The notes: a model not told the origin generated them from the sequence alone. A DNA stretch of 6,108 nt from Verrucomicrobiales bacterium (GCA_003445095.1 DLVS01000198.1:1-6108); one strand, 5' to 3'; positions 1 through 5,939 are shown, counted from the stretch's first letter. Numbers and translations are program-made.

Positions 1-89
1 CCGCAGCGCGGCAGCCCTACCGGATTGACCGATGAGCTGCCATGTCCGACCGCGAAGGATGGCCCTATACTACTGGCGATACGAATGTG
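1..89 (+). other. Window edge: possible 3' end of an upstream gene
   Basis: Two plus-strand frames could be the tail of a gene that starts before the window. One ends at a TGA at 33-35 (last residues QPYRIDR), leaving 6 bases before the ATG at 42. The other stays open from base 1 to a TGA at 88-90, which would overlap the alternative epimerase ATG at 90-92 as TGATG. Neither tail is long enough to recognise. The choice matters because it decides which epimerase start is right. I cannot show that either is translated. Confidence 0.25.
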
Positions 90-1004
90 ATGAATCCCCT
101 TAACGATCCCACCGCACTACGGCTATCTGCTGGTGCGCTTGAAGCGATCTTTCTCCCTGCTCGCGGAATGCTGGGCGCTTCGCTCCGGCATCAGGGCGAA
201 GAATTGCTTCGGCGGGTCGAGGACCTCGACGCTGCCGCCGCGAAGGGGAGCACGGCCGGAATTCCCCTCCTCCACCCGTGGGCCAATCGCCTCGCTGGTT
301 CACATTACGAAGCCGCGGGCCGCGGGGCGGACCTCGACCTTTCCTCACCCCTTCTGCACTTGGATGCCAACCGCCTTCCCATTCACGGCGTGGGTTGGCC
401 CTTACTCGCTTGGGAGGTGACTGAAGCAACCCACGCACGAATTCTCGCCCGTCTCGATTGGACGCGGAACGACCTGCTCGCGGTGTTTCCGTTCCGGCAC
501 CGAATCGAGATGGCGGTAACGCTCCTCCCGGACGGCGTGACTGTCGAAACCACGCTGGTAGCCGGCTCCAACGGACCAGTGCCGGTCAGTTTTGGATTTC
601 ATCCCTACTTCGGAATTCCCGGCCTGCCGCGGGCGCAATGGCGTCTAACCCTGCCCGCCCTGCGTAGGCTCATGCTCGATTCACGGGCAATTCCGACCGG
701 TGAAGAGACGCCGTTCGGCGCGTTCGACCGGGTACTCGGCGACCTCAATTTCGACGACGGATTCGCGGTGGTCGACGAGCATCCCGTTTTTTCGATCGAA
801 GGTGGTGGGAGGCGAATCACCGTGGAGTTCCTCGCCGGCTATCGCTATGCGCAAGTCTTTGCGCCGAAGGACAAGGATTACGTGGCGCTCGAACCGATGA
901 CCGCGCCAACCAATGCGCTCGTGAGCGGTCGTGGATTAGGGATCGTTGAACCCGGCGGCCGGTATCGAACGGCCTTCCGAATTGGAGTTACCGCTGGCCT
1001 GTAA
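42..1004 (+). CDS. Aldose 1-epimerase family protein (GalM-like)
   Basis: This is a probable cytoplasmic sugar mutarotase or hexose-phosphate epimerase of the galactose-mutarotase fold, interconverting alpha and beta anomers. Over 320 residues I see the family landmarks in order: a sugar-binding PWANRL at residues 79-84, IHG at 114-116, GFHPYF at 185-190 with the likely acid His187, and ALEPMTAPTNAL at 282-293 with the likely base Glu284. Length is normal for the family (about 290-340). There is no signal peptide. The start is uncertain: ATG at 42 gives the longest frame, but ATG at 90 (304 residues, beginning MNPLND) matches usual family N-termini better. Neither ATG has a clear Shine-Dalgarno site. 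The true substrate cannot be read from sequence, and YeaD-type glucose-6-phosphate epimerase activity is an alternative. The gene is separated from the next one by 238 bases and is probably not part of the downstream operon. Confidence 0.9.
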   Translation: MSDREGWPYTTGDTNVMNPLNDPTALRLSAGALEAIFLPARGMLGASLRHQGEELLRRVEDLDAAAAKGSTAGIPLLHPWANRLAGSHYEAAGRGADLDLSSPLLHLDANRLPIHGVGWPLLAWEVTEATHARILARLDWTRNDLLAVFPFRHRIEMAVTLLPDGVTVETTLVAGSNGPVPVSFGFHPYFGIPGLPRAQWRLTLPALRRLMLDSRAIPTGEETPFGAFDRVLGDLNFDDGFAVVDEHPVFSIEGGGRRITVEFLAGYRYAQVFAPKDKDYVALEPMTAPTNALVSGRGLGIVEPGGRYRTAFRIGVTAGL

Positions 1005-1242
1005 CCATCTGGATTCTCTCAGCAAAAGAACTCCCTAACTCGACCAGGAGCCGTGAGCCTTTGATGACATTCAAATGCGGCGTCTACGCTGATTCAAAAA
1101 GTGAGTTGAGGCTGAGGCGGGCTGGGGAAAGAGCTCAGAAGGAAGTGAATGATTTGGGGCCGGGATGATTGCTTTTGGGAGTGTCGGAGCCGTTGCGCGG
1201 TTGCTTTGCACCACCGCGACACCCCGTTAAGCTCCGCCTACA
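1005..1242. other. Intergenic region with purine-rich tract and marginal 34-codon ORF
   Basis: No convincing gene lies here. The stretch from about 1091 to 1168 is strikingly purine-rich on the plus strand. It contains two copies of ATTCAAA (1069-1075 and 1092-1098), and a TTTGA/TCAAA inverted repeat (1060-1064 with 1071-1075). An ATG at 1064 opens a 34-codon frame ending in TGA at 1166-1168. An AGGAG lies at 1046-1050, but it is 13 bases from that ATG, which is too far for a good Shine-Dalgarno site. The encoded peptide is rich in Arg, Glu and Lys with no recognisable domain. The region probably holds the promoter and 5' leader of the downstream operon, but no canonical promoter can be assigned. 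Codon-like structure here could equally be chance or a decayed repeat. Confidence 0.5.
1177..1226 (+). promoter_or_regulatory. Possible stem-loop leader upstream of the glyoxalase/folP/cdaA operon
   Basis: GTGTCG at 1181-1186 is complementary to CGACAC at 1217-1222, with GG/CC pairs continuing outside one mismatch. Inside it, CGCGG at 1196-1200 can pair with CCGCG at 1214-1218. The two stems compete for bases 1217-1218, so only part of the outer stem can coexist with the full inner one. The structure ends about 17 bases before the ATG at 1243 and could shape translation of the first operon gene, which has no visible Shine-Dalgarno site. It matches no riboswitch class I know. In GC-rich DNA, stems of this size also arise by chance. 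Confidence 0.25.
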
Positions 1243-1665
1243 ATGCGTGTCACCAAACTACTTCACACTCGATACCGCCTTAATGACCTGGAACGATCCG
1301 TTAAGTTCTACCGCGAGGTCCTGGGACTTGAAGAGGTCCGTCGCCACAAATCGCCGCGCGGTTCGGAACTCGTGTTTCTCAAAGCGCCCTTGAGCGAGGA
1401 AACCATCGAGCTCTGTCACTTCCCAAACTCGGGTCCGGTGGAAGTTCAGCCCGATTTGACCCACCTTGCGTTCGAGGTCGAATCCTTGGCTGAGTTCGCC
1501 AACCACTTGGAAAAGCTCGGACTGAAATATTCCGACGGTCCGCACCTTAAGCCTGACGGTAGTGGTGGCTTTGCCTTCATCGATGCTCCCGAGGGCTACG
1601 AAGTGGAACTGATCCAACGCAGTCCGGCCGCCAAGGCTGCTACGGCCGACGGGACTACGTATTGA
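1243..1665 (+). CDS. gloA: Glyoxalase I-like VOC protein (probable lactoylglutathione lyase)
   Basis: This is a 140-residue vicinal-oxygen-chelate protein that probably isomerises the methylglyoxal-thiol hemithioacetal in the cytoplasm. The sequence begins MRVTKLLHTRYRLND and has two beta-alpha-beta-beta-beta modules (about residues 3-60 and 71-126). All four metal ligands of bacterial glyoxalase I align at similar positions: His8, Glu56 (in TIELC), His74 (in LTHLAFEV) and Glu122 (in GYEVELIQ). A short tail rich in Ala and Thr (about 127-140) is extra. The ATG at 1243 is chosen because the family starts directly at the first strand; no Shine-Dalgarno site precedes it. Its stop codon overlaps the possible TTG start of folP, so it heads the operon. 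Symbol gloA is by family resemblance. Glutathione use is not assured in this lineage, and another VOC lyase remains possible. Confidence 0.87.
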   Translation: MRVTKLLHTRYRLNDLERSVKFYREVLGLEEVRRHKSPRGSELVFLKAPLSEETIELCHFPNSGPVEVQPDLTHLAFEVESLAEFANHLEKLGLKYSDGPHLKPDGSGGFAFIDAPEGYEVELIQRSPAAKAATADGTTY

Positions 1666-2519
1666 AGTCCATGGAATGGAGGTGCGGCCAGTTCACGTTC
1701 ACGTTTCCCCGGCCGGCGTTGGTTATGGGAATCCTGAATGTCACTCCGGATTCCTTTTCTGATGGCGGCCGGTTCCACGAACCCGCCGCCGCGGTTGAAC
1801 GCGCTCACCAGATGATTTCCGAGGGGGCGGACCTCCTCGATGTGGGTGGGGAATCCACCCGACCCGGTGCGGTGGCGGTAGAGGAAAAAGAAGAGCTGCG
1901 GCGCGTGCTGCCCGTGTTAGAGCGGCTTGTCGGACAAGTCTCGATACCCATTTCGATCGACACGCAGAAGGCCAACGTGGCCGAGCAAGCTTTGAAAGCG
2001 GGAGTAAGCGTGGTTAACGATGTGGGGACGAGCGGCGACCGGTCAGCGCTGTGGCCGCTGGTGGCAGAGTACCGGGCGGGCTACGTGGCCATGCACATGC
2101 AGGGCACCCCGCAAACCATGCAGTCGGCGCCCCGTTATCGGGATGTCATTACCGAAGTGTCGGAATTCTTCCGCGAACGGCTGACCAGTCTCGAGTCAGC
2201 GGGAGTATCTTCCCAGCAAGTCGTCCTCGACCCGGGCATCGGTTTCGGAAAATCGTTGGACCACAATTTGGAACTGATCGCCCAAGTGGACCGTTTCTTG
2301 CCTTTCGGACGCCCCGTGTTGCTGGGAGTGTCTCGCAAATCATTTCTCGGCCGTTTGCTGGGAACCGAGCTGGGGGAACGGTTGCCCGGAGGCCTCGCCT
2401 GCACCGCTTGGGCAGCCTTGCGCGGAGTGCAATTGTTCCGAACCCACGATGTGGCCGCGACGGTTCAACTGGTTCGGACGTTGGAAAGCCTCGCGGCGCG
2501 CGTCCCTCCTGTCCCATGA
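1662..2519 (+). CDS. folP: Dihydropteroate synthase
   Basis: The enzyme condenses dihydropterin pyrophosphate with p-aminobenzoate to make dihydropteroate in folate synthesis. It is a cytoplasmic TIM barrel and the sulfonamide target. All signature motifs are intact: GILNVTPDSFSDGG at residues 23-36, GGESTRPG at 62-69, SIDTQK at 98-103, NDV at 119-121, MHMQGTP at 144-150, DPGIGFGKS at 190-198, SRKSFLG at 224-230 and RTHD at 260-263. At 285 residues the length is standard. Two starts are possible: TTG at 1662, giving a TTGA overlap with the glyoxalase stop, or ATG at 1671, three codons later, with a gap of 5 bases. The ATG is perhaps more likely as a codon, while TTG fits the overlapping style of the operon. 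The stop overlaps the cdaA start as ATGA. Linkage of folP to cdaA occurs in several non-Firmicute phyla. Confidence 0.96.
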   Translation: MKSMEWRCGQFTFTFPRPALVMGILNVTPDSFSDGGRFHEPAAAVERAHQMISEGADLLDVGGESTRPGAVAVEEKEELRRVLPVLERLVGQVSIPISIDTQKANVAEQALKAGVSVVNDVGTSGDRSALWPLVAEYRAGYVAMHMQGTPQTMQSAPRYRDVITEVSEFFRERLTSLESAGVSSQQVVLDPGIGFGKSLDHNLELIAQVDRFLPFGRPVLLGVSRKSFLGRLLGTELGERLPGGLACTAWAALRGVQLFRTHDVAATVQLVRTLESLAARVPPVP

Positions 2520-3358
2520 CTTTCTGGTGGTGGATTCAACAAGGGTGGCGGCCCGCGTTGGAGGTCCTCCTCCTCGCCGTCGGAATTTATTGGGCCTTCC
2601 GGTTCATCAAAGGCACCCGCGGTGCCCAAATGCTGACCGGCCTCCTCGCGTTGCTGCTTTTCCTGACCATCATCACCCGAGTGCTCGACCTCAAGGTTCT
2701 CAACATTTTGCTGAACCAATTCTTCGGCGTTTTGGCATTGGCCCTGGTCGTGATCTTTCAGCCCGAATTGCGTCGAATGCTGGCTCAACTGGGGACGCTC
2801 CCGGTATTTGTCAGCACTCGCCAGCAACGCGAAAACATTGAGGACATCGTTCAAGCGGCCGACCGACTTTCCCCGGTTCGTATTGGTGCTCTTATTGCGA
2901 TTGAACGCAACCAACAGCTCGCCGAGGTCGTTGAGGGCGGTGTACCCATCAATTGCGACCTCACCCCGGAAATGTTGGAGACGATCTTTTTTCCCAACAA
3001 CGCCATTCACGATGGTGGGGTCGTCGTTCGGGAGAACCGAATTTTGCGAGCCGCATGCATCTTCCCCATCACCAACCGCCAAGACCTTTCCAAGTCGGTC
3101 GGAACGCGTCATCGCGCGGCGATTGGATTGACTGAAGAAACAGATGCGGTCGTGGTGGTGGTTTCCGAAGAAACCGGCGCCATTTCTTATGCCCATCGAG
3201 GACGATTGACATCCCACGTCACCATTGAAGAGCTGCGCGCTTTCCTCACCGCCGAATTGGTGCCTCGTTTACCCACCCGCGGTTGGGCGGCGTGGATCCG
3301 ACGGTGGCGCCGTACTGCTGCCGAACCGCGTGTCTCCGGCCCGGAAACTTCCGCATGA
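2516..3358 (+). CDS. cdaA: Membrane diadenylate cyclase CdaA (DacA)
   Basis: CdaA joins two ATP molecules to form c-di-AMP, the second messenger for potassium/osmotic balance and wall homeostasis. The 280 residues show three predicted N-terminal membrane helices (about 14-31, 37-54 and 61-81), then the DAC domain (about 95-250). Recognisable motifs are ALIAIER (125-131), FFPNNAIHDGG (158-168), GTRHRAAIG (196-204) and VSEETG (216-221). Asp166 and Thr197 correspond to the catalytic and nucleotide-binding residues of Firmicute CdaA. The usual DGA motif reads DGG here (166-168). A Trp/Arg-rich tail (257-266, WAAWIRRWRR) may touch the membrane. The ATG at 2516 is chosen because the protein starts just before its first helix and overlaps the folP stop by 4 bases. 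The same frame is open upstream to about 2051, but that part lies inside folP out of frame. No Shine-Dalgarno site is visible, so translational coupling is likely. Confidence 0.95.
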   Translation: MTFWWWIQQGWRPALEVLLLAVGIYWAFRFIKGTRGAQMLTGLLALLLFLTIITRVLDLKVLNILLNQFFGVLALALVVIFQPELRRMLAQLGTLPVFVSTRQQRENIEDIVQAADRLSPVRIGALIAIERNQQLAEVVEGGVPINCDLTPEMLETIFFPNNAIHDGGVVVRENRILRAACIFPITNRQDLSKSVGTRHRAAIGLTEETDAVVVVVSEETGAISYAHRGRLTSHVTIEELRAFLTAELVPRLPTRGWAAWIRRWRRTAAEPRVSGPETSA

Positions 3359-3780
3359 ATTGGCGAAGCCTCATTCTCGAGCATCGCGGCCAAAAGCTCT
3401 TCGCCTTGGGCCTTGCCGTTCTTATTTGGCTCACCGTGCGCTCGACGGAGGGCATCCGGATCGGGGACGGCTCGACCGACGGACGGCAGGTATTTCCCAA
3501 CGTACCCATCGTGGTGCTCACCAGTGCCGCCGACTTGGGGCGATATGCCGTGTCACCGGAATTTGTGAACGTCGAGCTTAGCGGCGATCCTGACGTGTTG
3601 CGGCGAGTATCCGCTCAATCCGTTGAAGCGTATGTCAACCTGGTCGACCTTGGTAGCACCCCGCAAATGATCGCAATCCATGCCAACCCGCCCGATGGAA
3701 CCACGTTGGTTGCGCTGGATCCGACCCGGGTCCGCGTTGATCGGATTGTCGAAACCAATTCTCCCTCCCTTTCTCCATGA
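3355..3780 (+). CDS. cdaR: YbbR-domain protein, CdaR-like partner of the diadenylate cyclase
   Basis: A small membrane-anchored protein of 141 residues, probably regulating CdaA from the outer face of the cytoplasmic membrane. One N-terminal hydrophobic helix (about residues 15-29) is preceded by basic residues, which favours an exported C-terminal part. The rest resembles a single YbbR repeat: FPNVPIVVL (48-56), EFVNVELSG (69-77), AYVNLVDLG (92-100) and a closing ALDPTRVRVDRI (120-131). B. subtilis CdaR has several YbbR repeats and about 480 residues, so this is a minimal version. The assignment rests on the hydrophobic anchor, the YbbR-like pattern and, most strongly, its position between cdaA and glmM. 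The start at 3355 (ATG) overlaps the cdaA stop as ATGA, and the stop overlaps glmM the same way. The frame is open further upstream to about 3283 inside cdaA, which I reject as a start. Confidence 0.82.
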   Translation: MNWRSLILEHRGQKLFALGLAVLIWLTVRSTEGIRIGDGSTDGRQVFPNVPIVVLTSAADLGRYAVSPEFVNVELSGDPDVLRRVSAQSVEAYVNLVDLGSTPQMIAIHANPPDGTTLVALDPTRVRVDRIVETNSPSLSP

Positions 3781-5168
3781 GCGCTCCTAAACGCATTTTC
3801 GGCACGGACGGAGTCCGCGGCCGCGCCAATGTCGAACCGGTCACCGCGGAAACTGCCTTGCGGCTGGGCCGCTCGGCCGCCCACGTATTCAAGAACCTTC
3901 ACGGCACGGCTCGCGATCGAGTCCGCCATCGCCTCGTGATTGGCAAAGACACTCGCCTGTCGGGCTACATGCTCGAAAACGCTCTGTCCTCAGGTGTGTT
4001 GTCGATGGGCGTCGACGTTATCTTCATCGGCCCCTTGCCGACGCCGGGCGTCGCGTATGTGACTCGATCGTTGCGAGCGGATGCCGGGATCGTGATTACA
4101 GCATCGCACAATCCTTATGATGACAATGGGATTAAGTTCTTTCGGCCCGACGGCTTCAAGCTTGACGACGCGATCGAACGGCAGATTGAAGACCTCGTCT
4201 TCAGCGGCGAAATCGAGTCGGTGCGTCCGACGGCGAACCACATTGGCAAAGCCTTTCGGGTGGATGACGCGCTCGGCCGATATGTTGAACATGCCAAAGC
4301 TTCTTTTCCGCGCGGCTTAACTTTGGAAGGCATGCGGATCGTGGTGGACTGCGCGCACGGCGCGGCTTACCGGAGCACCCCCGCCGTTTTGCAGGAGCTG
4401 GGCGCTGAACTGTTCGTTGTGGGCAACCAGCCGAACGGCACCAACATCAATCACGAATGTGGCTCGATGCATCCCAACCTGCTGTGCGCGAAAGTTCGGG
4501 AACATCGCGCTGACCTGGGAATTGCTCACGACGGCGATGCCGACCGAGTCCTCTTATGCGACGAAACAGGAACGTTGATCGATGGCGACGACATACTGGC
4601 GATCGCGGGCTTGCAGATGCTCTCCCAAGGATTGTTGGCGCGCAAAACAGTCGTCACGACCGTAATGAGTAACGCGGGCCTGACGGCGGCCATCCGGTCC
4701 GCCGGCGGCGAAGTGGTTACGACTCAAGTCGGAGATCGCTACGTCATTGATCAAATGCTGGCCGAGGGCTTCAACCTGGGCGGAGAACAAAGCGGCCACC
4801 TGATTTTTCGCGACCACAGCACCACCGGCGACGGACTGGTGGCCGCACTACAGATCTTGAGCACAATGAAATCTACCGGTCAGCCCCTGTCCCAACTAGC
4901 CCACTGCTGGACCCGCTATCCTCAAGTCACTTCGAACATCAAAGTTCGGAACAAACAAACTCCGTTGGAATCGTTCGACGAAGTGATGGCGCTTGTGAAA
5001 AAAGCCGAGGCCGAGGTTCAGCCGCAGGGCGGGCGGGTCCTTCTGCGGTATTCGGGCACGGAACCCAAAGCTCGGCTAACGATCGAAGGCCGCGATCATC
5101 TCGTTCTCGATAAATGGTCCCGCGTGATCTGTGAAGCGGTGCGCCGGCAGATCGGGGTGGACAACTGA
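3777..5168 (+). CDS. glmM: Phosphoglucosamine mutase
   Basis: GlmM converts glucosamine-6-phosphate to glucosamine-1-phosphate, the step feeding UDP-GlcNAc for peptidoglycan and lipopolysaccharide. The 463-residue protein has all four domains of the phosphohexomutase family. The phosphoserine loop is TASHNPYDDNGIK (108-120, catalytic Ser110). The metal-binding loop is DGDADR (252-257), the sugar-binding loop is GGEQSGH (335-341), and the phosphate-binding loop is RYSGTEPKAR (424-433). The N-terminal FGTDGVRG (8-15) and the serine-loop motif are typical of GlmM rather than phosphomannomutase/phosphoglucomutase. It is slightly longer than the usual 445-450 residues. The ATG at 3777 overlaps the cdaR stop by 4 bases. 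The upstream sequence is pyrimidine-rich with no Shine-Dalgarno site. In Firmicutes GlmM binds CdaA and inhibits c-di-AMP synthesis; the gene order here suggests the same link, but that is inference. Confidence 0.97.
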   Translation: MSAPKRIFGTDGVRGRANVEPVTAETALRLGRSAAHVFKNLHGTARDRVRHRLVIGKDTRLSGYMLENALSSGVLSMGVDVIFIGPLPTPGVAYVTRSLRADAGIVITASHNPYDDNGIKFFRPDGFKLDDAIERQIEDLVFSGEIESVRPTANHIGKAFRVDDALGRYVEHAKASFPRGLTLEGMRIVVDCAHGAAYRSTPAVLQELGAELFVVGNQPNGTNINHECGSMHPNLLCAKVREHRADLGIAHDGDADRVLLCDETGTLIDGDDILAIAGLQMLSQGLLARKTVVTTVMSNAGLTAAIRSAGGEVVTTQVGDRYVIDQMLAEGFNLGGEQSGHLIFRDHSTTGDGLVAALQILSTMKSTGQPLSQLAHCWTRYPQVTSNIKVRNKQTPLESFDEVMALVKKAEAEVQPQGGRVLLRYSGTEPKARLTIEGRDHLVLDKWSRVICEAVRRQIGVDN

Positions 5169-5173
5169 GTTTG

Positions 5174-5192
5174 CTACCGCTGGTCCCGGTAG
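5174..5192 (+). terminator. Small hairpin just after glmM, weak terminator candidate
   Basis: CTACCG at 5174-5179 pairs with CGGTAG at 5187-5192 around a 7-base loop, starting 5 bases after the glmM stop. No T-run follows, so it is not a classical intrinsic terminator. It could instead protect the 3' end of the transcript or be chance. Confidence 0.25.
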
Positions 5193-5224
5193 TTCGGCTC
5201 CGGGCGGCGCGGATCGTTGGCGGA

Positions 5225-5243
5225 CCGGGTTTCACGGACCCGG
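5225..5243. terminator. Convergent-gap hairpin, possible bidirectional terminator
   Basis: CCGGGT at 5225-5230 pairs with ACCCGG at 5238-5243 around a 7-base loop, in the gap between the convergent glmM and pseudopilin genes. On the plus strand it is followed within about 9 bases by a short T/A-rich run (TTATTTAA), which overlaps the pilin stop. On the minus strand no T-run follows. A competing hairpin, CACGG 5233-5237 with CCGTG 5244-5248, uses part of the same bases. Position supports a terminator role; the weak T-tract argues against a strong one. Confidence 0.35.
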
Positions 5244-5251
5244 CCGTGTCC

Positions 5252-5932
5252 TTATTTAAGGTTGGCTACGTGACCGTCGGCATAAACGGCATTAAGGCTG
5301 CCGGAGATGCCTCCAGAGTGGAACTTGTCGTAGTCGTACATCAATCGCTGCTTGGCAAAATCGAGCGAAGTCATCGTTCGGCGCCCGCGAAGGCCGATTT
5401 GGCGGCCGTTCAATTCTTCCGGCCATTCGTAGCTCGACCCTTCCCGCTTAAACCAACCGAAGCGCGTGATGACGCCGTTCGTCGCCGAGAAATCGAGCGG
5501 ACACTTGAAGACAGAATTCGCCGGCTGGTTGCTCCCCGTCGCGTACCCCAACTGGGGCGCGAGGACATCGCAAATCCGCGGGTCGGCGTTGGTCGTGATG
5601 GTGGGAGCGGAGGGCAACCGCTCAGCGACCGGTAATTTGTCCTGATTTTCGCCCGCGTAGGTGACCACCGCGATTCCCAATTGACGCAAGTTGTTCACGC
5701 ACGCGATGTCCTTAGCCTTGCGCTGCGCCTTACCGAGAGCCGGCATCAACATGCCGGCTAAGATCGCTATGATCGCAATGACCACCAGCAACTCGATGAG
5801 CGTGAAGGCGACACGGGCCTCATTCAGCGCAGGCAGCAGGATTGCGACCAGCAGAGCGATGATCGCGATCACCACCAGCAACTCAATCAGCGTGAAGGCC
5901 CGGCGTGCACAATTCTGGTTGGTCTGCAGCAT
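5252..5932 (-). CDS. Prepilin-type pseudopilin with duplicated N-terminal signature
   Basis: This is a secreted or surface pseudopilin of the type II secretion G/H class, 226 residues. It has a basic leader (residues 1-12, with Arg10 and Arg11), then [15 protein letters not shown] at 12-26. The same signature returns at 42-56, followed by [11 protein letters not shown] (63-73). Both copies have Ala at -1, Phe at +1 and Glu at +5 (Glu17 and Glu47) relative to the expected prepilin peptidase site. The globular part has typical features: CVNNLRQLG (78-86), [11 protein letters not shown] (91-101), FKCPLD (142-147) and a terminal HSGG...YADGHV (205-222) like the H-X9-DG pseudopilin ending, but with 13 residues between His and Asp. 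The ATG at 5932 has a good AGGAG upstream. No start codon lies between the two signatures in this frame, so both are translated together. This family is numerous in Verrucomicrobiota and Planctomycetota, and individual roles are mostly unknown. Confidence 0.88.
   Translation of the reverse strand: MLQTNQNCARRAFTLIELLVVIAIIALLVAILLPALNEARVAFTLIELLVVIAIIAILAGMLMPALGKAQRKAKDIACVNNLRQLGIAVVTYAGENQDKLPVAERLPSAPTITTNADPRICDVLAPQLGYATGSNQPANSVFKCPLDFSATNGVITRFGWFKREGSSYEWPEELNGRQIGLRGRRTMTSLDFAKQRLMYDYDKFHSGGISGSLNAVYADGHVANLK
5738..5809 (-). repeat. Second copy of the in-gene prepilin signature repeat
   Basis: This encodes pseudopilin residues 42-65. It matches the copy at 5828-5899 with an offset of exactly 90 bases. 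Over the first 14 codons (42 bases) the two copies differ at 5 positions, all synonymous; divergence then rises and changes amino acids. The pattern suggests an older duplication or recombination with a paralogue rather than a fresh slippage event. Confidence 0.85.
5828..5899 (-). repeat. First copy of the in-gene prepilin signature repeat
   Basis: This encodes pseudopilin residues 12-35, the copy nearest the start codon and directly behind the basic leader. It ends in [10 protein letters not shown], a usual helix-end motif for this protein class, so it looks like the complete N-terminus of a separate pseudopilin joined in frame to the second copy. Confidence 0.85.
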
Positions 5933-5939
5933 CGAAAGG

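Noticed and set aside
100..438. Minus-strand and alternate-frame ORFs within the epimerase gene
   Set aside because: They are shadows of the motif-bearing plus-strand frame, with low-complexity Arg/Gly/Pro-rich translations.
1216..1244. Promoter-like pair GCGACA (1216-1221) and TACAAT (1239-1244) with 17-base spacing
   Set aside because: The -10-like hexamer overlaps the glyoxalase ATG, so a transcript from it would begin inside the gene and miss its start codon. No in-frame start codon follows closely, so it is likely chance.
2051..2515. Upstream 155-codon extension of the cdaA reading frame within folP
   Set aside because: It is out of frame with folP, whose motifs are intact across the same bases, and the encoded residues look like no family. 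The ATG at 2516 gives a standard CdaA N-terminus and a 4-base overlap.
2465..3217. Long minus-strand ORF of 250 codons opposite cdaA
   Set aside because: It is antisense to a gene with clear family motifs, has no recognisable domain, and is the kind of shadow frame that GC-rich codon bias generates.
3283..3354. 24-codon upstream extension of cdaR
   Set aside because: It lies inside the cdaA 3' end in another frame and would place odd Cys-rich residues ahead of the membrane anchor; the ATG at 3355 forms the same ATGA overlap as its neighbours.
5225..5248. Idea that the two competing hairpins form a riboswitch-like switch
   Set aside because: They lie after the stop of glmM in a convergent gap and are short GC-rich stems; a terminator or chance explains them better.
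5171..5635. Plus-strand ORF of 154 codons after glmM
   Set aside because: It runs opposite the pseudopilin, whose motifs and Shine-Dalgarno site mark the real coding strand. No family resemblance is visible.
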